Shown here piece by piece: positions 59,959 to 64,000 of a stretch of DNA of 64,000 nt (positions are counted from its first letter, which is position 1; each line of letters starts with the position of its first letter). The stretch comes from Flavobacterium phragmitis (lineage in GTDB: Bacteria > Bacteroidota > Bacteroidia > Flavobacteriales > Flavobacteriaceae). Location: contig NZ_FOMH01000003.1 of assembly GCF_900112575.1 (NCBI RefSeq), positions 1 to 64,000 on the forward strand, given 5' to 3'. Made by a program: the position numbers and the translations under genes. A model generated the notes under the pieces. It was not told where the DNA came from. It searched no databases and saw only the letters and a list, made by a program, of their open reading frames with translations.

Positions 59959-60723
59959 ATGAAAGTTGCAATCGTCGAAGACGAATATCTAGCTTCTAGT
60001 TATCTAAAATCTATTTTAGAGCAACAGGATATTTTACCAATTACAGAAATCAGTGTTCTAAAATCGGTAAAAGAAGCTGTTATTTTCTTTAGTGAAAACA
60101 AAGTCGATTTAGCTTTTATGGACATTCATCTTGGTGATGGAAAAAGTCTTGAGATTTTTGAAAAAACCATTATCGCCTGCCCTGTCATTTTTATTACCGC
60201 TTACGACTCTTATGCGATTTCGGTTTTCAAGCATTTTACAATCGACTATCTTTTAAAACCTTTTGAAGAATCAGAATTAATAGAAGCACTTCATAAATTC
60301 AAAAAAATAAAAGACAGTTTTAACAGCGATTCTACACTTCAATCTCTTGTTGCCATAGAAAATCCCGAAAGCAATAAAATACAGCGCCATTTCTTAGTAA
60401 ATCATGGTTATAAACTGATTTCTATAAACGAAAGCGAAATCACTTATTTTGCTGCAACAGGAAAACATTTGTTTATTTATTTAAAATCAGGAAACAGTTA
60501 TTTATATAACAGCACAATCACAGATATTATAAACAGTCTTGATCCATTTCATTTTTTCAAAATAAACCGAAAATATATTGTTCATCGAAACTGCATCAAA
60601 GAAGTCGTAAAACATTCTCATCAAAAAGTCGAACTCATTTTGACTGTTCCTTCAGTAGAAAATGATCCGATTTTTATCAGTAAAAAGGAAATCCACAACT
60701 TTAAAAACTGGCTGGACCAATAA
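59959..60723 (+). CDS. LytTR-family response regulator
   Basis: Protein of 254 residues. Receiver domain with the acidic pair Glu7-Asp8 in VAIVEDEYLASS, phosphoacceptor Asp55 in LAFMDIHLGDGKS, and the Lys in DYLLKPFEE. The LytTR DNA-binding domain is at about 145-250 (YKLISINESEITYFAATGKH; FFKINRKYIVHRNCIKEVVK). It is the natural partner of a LytS-type kinase. The only such kinase in the window is at 50900, in front of the protease and SusCD genes, so the pair brackets the genes it could control. This is inferred from position. Confidence 0.93.
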   Translation: MKVAIVEDEYLASSYLKSILEQQDILPITEISVLKSVKEAVIFFSENKVDLAFMDIHLGDGKSLEIFEKTIIACPVIFITAYDSYAISVFKHFTIDYLLKPFEESELIEALHKFKKIKDSFNSDSTLQSLVAIENPESNKIQRHFLVNHGYKLISINESEITYFAATGKHLFIYLKSGNSYLYNSTITDIINSLDPFHFFKINRKYIVHRNCIKEVVKHSHQKVELILTVPSVENDPIFISKKEIHNFKNWLDQ

Positions 60724-60911
60724 ATTAATCATTATTTAGCCATAAATTGACGTTAATTTCAAAATTAGAAAACTGCTAATTTGATAAATTGTGATTTAAA
60801 ATCCGACTAAAAACTGTCAAAAACACTTTAAAACGTTAAATTAGCGTTATAGAAATCATAAAATTGCCATTTCACAATCAATGAGATAGCGAAAATTTTT
60901 CGTTTATTCTT

Positions 60912-60919
60912 TATCTTTG
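60912..60919 (+). promoter_or_regulatory. -7 promoter box before the NUMOD4-like gene
   Basis: TATCTTTG fits TAnnTTTG and lies 28 bp before the ATG at 60948. TTTTTCG about 20 bp upstream is a weak -33 element. The region 60724-60911 shows no gene. Confidence 0.55.
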
Positions 60920-60947
60920 AGAGTATAGAAATCAAATGTAAAAGAAT

Positions 60948-61532
60948 ATGCCACACAATCGATTTTATCCAGATGAACAATTTAAAGAAATAGAAATAAA
61001 CGCCTCATTACAACTTAAATATGCAATTTCAAACAGAGGAAGATTAATTAGCTTTACTGACGAAATTGAAAACGGCCGAATCTTAAAAGGCGGTTTAAGC
61101 GACGGATACCCAACTTTCCGTTTTAAGGTTAAAAAAGATGATAAAATCGTCAACAAATATCTTTTCTTGTACAAGTTAGTTGCTCAATATTTTATTCCGA
61201 AGGAGTCTGAAGATCAAACTTACGTATTGCATTTAGATTACAATAGAAGCAATGATGATGTGAGAAATCTTCGCTGGGCTACCAAGCAAGAAATGATGGC
61301 ACACAGTCGTAAAAGTCCACGTGTAATTCAAGCCAAAAAGAATCTGATCGAACACAACTTAAAATCAGACGGACGAAAATTAACTACCACTAAAGTCATG
61401 TTAATCAAAAAAATATTAGCAAGACCGGAACAAAAAACCCGTCTTAAAATGATTGCCAAACAATTCGGCGTAAGCGAAATGCAAATCAGAAGAATTGCCA
61501 GCGGAGAAAACTGGGGACACGTTAAGGTTTAA
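60948..61532 (+). CDS. NUMOD4/HNH-like protein with C-terminal helix-turn-helix, free-standing
   Basis: Protein of 194 residues. LQLKYAISNRGRLISF and GGLSDGYPTFRFKV near residues 22-65 match the NUMOD4 motif of homing endonucleases. An HNH-like segment follows (LYKLVAQYFIP; VLHLDYNRSNDDVRNLRWAT, about 92-115). The usual double His of HHIDGN is reduced to a single His in VLHLDYN, so nuclease activity is doubtful. Residues about 150-190 look like a helix-turn-helix (LKMIAKQFGVSEMQIRRIAS). There is no intron or intein around it, so it may be a domesticated DNA-binding protein. Neighbouring lpd does not explain it. Confidence 0.78.
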   Translation: MPHNRFYPDEQFKEIEINASLQLKYAISNRGRLISFTDEIENGRILKGGLSDGYPTFRFKVKKDDKIVNKYLFLYKLVAQYFIPKESEDQTYVLHLDYNRSNDDVRNLRWATKQEMMAHSRKSPRVIQAKKNLIEHNLKSDGRKLTTTKVMLIKKILARPEQKTRLKMIAKQFGVSEMQIRRIASGENWGHVKV

Positions 61533-62124
61533 AATGTTTATAGTTTATAGTTTTTGGTTTATAGTTAAATACACTTGACCTTTAACCTATAACGCTTAAC
61601 TTATATCTAGCCACAGATTATTGGGATTAAAAAGATTTTTAAAATCTGTGTTAATCTTTATAATCTGTGGCTATTTTTTTAGTTTTAGTAAAATTGATAT
61701 TGATTACAAATTGTCAGGCTGAGCGGAGTCGAAGCCCCTTTTTATAAGAAACTTTCATTCTTCAATAAAATATAAAAGCCGCAGATTATTTGGATTAAAA
61801 GGATTTTCAATCTGCGTTAATCTTTATAATCCGTGGCTTGTTTTAAAAAAAAACAAAAGCACTTCTCTCAATCCACTAAGGACTAATTACTAAGAACTAA
61901 TCACTAAATCACAAAAATCTATTCATAATTCACAATTTACAATTCACAATTACTTCAGTTTCTGTGAAAAGGTCAAAATCTCTGACTTTAAAAACAAATT
62001 TTCGGGCGTTCATTTAAAATAAATCCTTAAATTCGCAAGCACAAATAACAAAAGAATAAATCGAAAGATGAGTTTCGGAATTGTAGACTTCATTTTTCGA
62101 TAGTTAATACTAAAAGCAAAAAAA
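61533..62124. repeat. Gene-free stretch with two copies of a ccacagattat-type inverted repeat and a half type-B element
   Basis: AGCCACAGATTATTGGGATTAAAAAG with AATCTTTATAATCTGTGGCT (61609-61673) and AAAGCCGCAGATTATTTGGA with AATCTTTATAATCCGTGGCTT (61778-61840) are two related palindromes of about 65 bp. Between them lies half of a type-B element (TTGTCAGGCTGAGCGGAGTC). TTTATAGTTTATAG repeats open the stretch. A short frame at 62068-62103 (MSFGIVDFIFR) precedes lpd, but I cannot support it as a gene. Confidence 0.75.
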
Positions 62125-63513
62125 ATGAAATACGACGTTATTGTTTTAGGAAGTGGTCCTGGCGGATATGTAACAGCAATTAGAGCTTCACAATTGGGCT
62201 TTAAAACTGCTGTAGTAGAAAAAGAAAACCTTGGTGGTGTATGTTTAAACTGGGGATGTATCCCAACAAAAGCACTTTTAAAATCTGCTCAGGTTTTTGA
62301 TTATTTAAAACACGCTTCTGACTACGGATTAAAAGTTTCTGAATTCGATAAAGATTTCCCTGCTGTTATTCAACGCAGCCGTGGTGTTGCTGAAGGAATG
62401 AGCAAAGGTGTTCAATTCTTGATGAAAAAAAACAAAATTGACGTTATCGAAGGTTTTGGAAAACTAAAACCAGGAAAAAAACTTGACGTTACTGATAAAG
62501 ACAATAAAGTTACAGAATATAGCGCTGATCACATTATCATCGCAACTGGTGCTCGTTCTCGTGAGTTACCAAACTTACCTCAAGATGGTGTAAAAGTAAT
62601 TGGATACCGTCAGGCAATGACATTGCCAACTCAACCAAAATCTATGATTATTGTTGGTTCTGGAGCAATCGGAGTTGAGTTCGCTCACTTCTACAACTCA
62701 ATGGGAACAGATGTTACTATCGTAGAATTTATGCCAAACGTTGTTCCTGTTGAAGACGAAGATATCTCTAAACAATTTGAGCGTTCTTTGAAAAAATCTG
62801 GAATTAAAGTAATGACGAACTCTTCTGTTGAGCGTATTGACACAACTGGAGCTGGAGTTAAAGCTTTCGTTAAAACAGCAAAAGGAGAAGAAGTTTTAGA
62901 AGCTGACATCGTACTTTCTGCAGTGGGAATCAAAACAAACATTGAAAACATCGGATTAGAAGAAGTTGGAATCGCTGTTGACAGAGATAAAATCTTAGTA
63001 AACGCTTACAACGCAACTAATATTCCAGGATACTACGCAATTGGAGACGTTACTCCAGGTCAGGCTTTAGCTCACGTAGCTTCTGCTGAAGGAATCAACT
63101 GTGTAGAAAAAATTAAAGGTTTACACGTAGACCCAATCGATTACGGAAACGTTCCGGGTTGTACTTATGCAACTCCAGAAATCGCTTCTGTAGGTTTAAC
63201 AGAAAAACAAGCAAAAGAAAAAGGTTACGAATTAAAAATTGGTAAATTCCCATTCTCAGCTTCTGGAAAAGCAAAAGCTGCTGGAAATGCGGACGGATTC
63301 GTAAAAGTAATCTTCGATGCTAAATATGGAGAATGGTTAGGATGCCACATGATTGGTGCTGGTGTTACAGATATGATTGCTGAAGCAGTTGTAGCTCGTA
63401 AACTGGAAACAACTGGTCACGAAATCCTTAAATCTATCCACCCTCACCCAACAATGAGCGAGGCTGTTATGGAAGCTGTAGCTGATGCTTACGGCGAAGT
63501 AATTCACTTATAA
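62125..63513 (+). CDS. lpdA: Dihydrolipoyl dehydrogenase
   Basis: FAD enzyme of 462 residues, the E3 part of 2-oxoacid dehydrogenase complexes, which reoxidises dihydrolipoamide with NAD+. The FAD site is VIVLGSGPGGYVTAIRA, the redox disulfide is Cys40 and Cys45 in GGVCLNWGCIPTKALL, and the NAD site is IIVGSGAIGVEFAHFY. YYAIGDVTPGQALAHVA is the second FAD contact, and the C-terminal His441-x4-Glu446 pair (HPHPTMSEA) is the catalytic base of the partner subunit. The gene has clear codon bias (GAA, GTT, ACT) typical of high expression. No E1/E2 genes are adjacent. Confidence 0.96.
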   Translation: MKYDVIVLGSGPGGYVTAIRASQLGFKTAVVEKENLGGVCLNWGCIPTKALLKSAQVFDYLKHASDYGLKVSEFDKDFPAVIQRSRGVAEGMSKGVQFLMKKNKIDVIEGFGKLKPGKKLDVTDKDNKVTEYSADHIIIATGARSRELPNLPQDGVKVIGYRQAMTLPTQPKSMIIVGSGAIGVEFAHFYNSMGTDVTIVEFMPNVVPVEDEDISKQFERSLKKSGIKVMTNSSVERIDTTGAGVKAFVKTAKGEEVLEADIVLSAVGIKTNIENIGLEEVGIAVDRDKILVNAYNATNIPGYYAIGDVTPGQALAHVASAEGINCVEKIKGLHVDPIDYGNVPGCTYATPEIASVGLTEKQAKEKGYELKIGKFPFSASGKAKAAGNADGFVKVIFDAKYGEWLGCHMIGAGVTDMIAEAVVARKLETTGHEILKSIHPHPTMSEAVMEAVADAYGEVIHL

Positions 63514-63555
63514 AAATATACCGTTTTACGGTTATATATAATTTTTCAATTTATA

Positions 63556-63592
63556 AAATCCGATTTGTGAAAACAGATCGGATTTTTTTTGT
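63556..63592 (+). terminator. Terminator of lpdA
   Basis: AAATCCGAT and ATCGGATTT are perfect 9-bp arms around TTGTGAAAACAG, followed by TTTTT. It lies 43 bp after the lpdA stop. Confidence 0.9.
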
Positions 63593-63602
63593 TTTCATGT
63601 TT

Positions 63603-63660
63603 TTTTGTCATTTCGCCCAAAGGGAGAAATCTCCACAAGTAGCTCTACAAAGATTGGTAT
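63603..63660. repeat. Half copy of REP-like element type A (copy 5)
   Basis: TTTTTGTCATTTCGCCCAAA and GGGAGAAATC(T)CCACAAG follow the left half and AAAGATTGG the centre of the other type-A copies, but no right arm is found before 63700. The rest of the gap 63514-63844 holds no gene. Confidence 0.75.
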
Positions 63661-63844
63661 CTCATTTTAGTGAAAATCTGATTTTTATCCAAAACAGTCT
63701 TTTATATGTAAATCCATTCACAAACCATTCTTCACAATCCATAGTGAAAACATAACCAAACAAAAATTTGTTTAAAACTTTACGTAAGAAAATTTTGTCA
63801 TCATTTCTAATTCCTTATTTTTATTCTCTATAAATAAGAAAGTA

Positions 63845-64000
63845 ATGAAACTACCTTTTATAGAAATAATCGAATCCACGACAAGCAACCCTAATTTATT
63901 AATGTGGAAGTACTTCGACGAAGACAAAGAAATAAAAAACGGTGCAAAATTAACGGTACGAGAAAGCCAGCAGGCCATGCTCTTAAACGAAGGACAACTT
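63845..64000 (+). CDS. SPFH-domain / virion-core-like protein, N-terminal part (cut by the window end)
   Basis: From the ATG at 63845 the frame is open to the window edge (52 codons). MKLPFIEIIESTTSNPNLLM leads to WKYFDEDKEIKNGAKLTVRE and SQQAMLLNEGQL. The W-x-F/Y-[ED]-x-x-x-EIKNGAKLTVRESQ-A-x-x-x-NEG pattern is that of bacterial proteins named virion core protein or YdjI-like, with an SPFH fold, thought to organise membranes. Only the start is seen, so the function and length remain open. Confidence 0.75.
   Translation, partial: MKLPFIEIIESTTSNPNLLMWKYFDEDKEIKNGAKLTVRESQQAMLLNEGQL

Noticed and set aside
62068..62103. Eleven-codon frame MSFGIVDFIFR before lpdA, considered as a leader peptide
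   Set aside because: It has no biased amino-acid run, no alternative hairpins follow and lpdA is not an operon likely to need attenuation.

Overview
The window reads as a stretch of Flavobacterium-like (Bacteroidota) chromosome. The DNA is AT-rich. The promoters that can be recognised follow the TTTG-N19-TAnnTTTG pattern, and Shine-Dalgarno sites are largely absent. There are two SusC/SusD pairs, and gene families typical of the group (DUF3667, DUF4293, DUF2130, DUF4202, a Rho with an Asn/Gln-rich linker). Gaps between genes are full of palindromic and direct repeats of at least six kinds.

Layout. 1-760: tail of an ISL3-type transposase gene with a duplicated end, then a Ser-Pro-Arg tRNA operon on the minus strand. 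0.9-12.5 kb: housekeeping and stress genes (thiolase, NlpC/P60 hydrolase, AraC regulator diverging from an aldo/keto reductase, mdaB-ygiN quinone pair, methyltransferase diverging from a LysR regulator, DUF2130, META/HslJ lipoprotein, DUF4202). 12.7-17.4 kb: an orphan NarL-type regulator, an alginate-export-type porin, a small secreted protein, a methyltransferase, a frameshifted rubredoxin-domain remnant and a Lys/Ala-rich basic protein. 17.6-24.3 kb: a minus-strand molybdenum-cofactor and sirohaem operon (moeA, mobA, SUMT, moaD, moeB-rhodanese, moaE, moaC-moaB fusion, moaA). No nitrate or nitrite reductase is visible. The rubredoxin remnant, the porin, the NarL regulator and the SUMT gene suggest that an assimilatory nitrate/nitrite block once lay here and was lost.

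24.7-37.8 kb: an organosulfate-scavenging locus. A strong promoter drives a leader RNA of about 480 nt that carries two tiny ORFs ending in cysteine runs (SCCMCFCC and SCCCK) and mutually exclusive RNA helices. SusC, SusD, a sulfatase, a 39-residue membrane protein, a sterol-desaturase-like enzyme, a rhodanese-thioredoxin protein, a second sulfatase and a YeiH-exporter/sulfatase chimera follow. I read the leader as a cysteine-sensing attenuator for sulfur scavenging; this is the most interesting system in the window.

38-48 kb: ornithine aminotransferase with a divergent Lrp-type regulator, a secreted dienelactone-hydrolase-like protein, DUF3667, an M28 peptidase, rho, DUF4293, a LuxR-type regulator with its kinase, and a phosphoesterase, followed by a 0.6-kb cluster of palindromic repeats. 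48.2-60.7 kb: truA, an ABC exporter, then a LytS-type kinase, a large zinc metalloprotease, SusC/SusD and a LytTR regulator in one direction; kinase and regulator flank the genes between them. 60.9-64 kb: a free-standing NUMOD4/HNH-like protein, dihydrolipoyl dehydrogenase and the start of an SPFH/virion-core-type gene cut by the window end.
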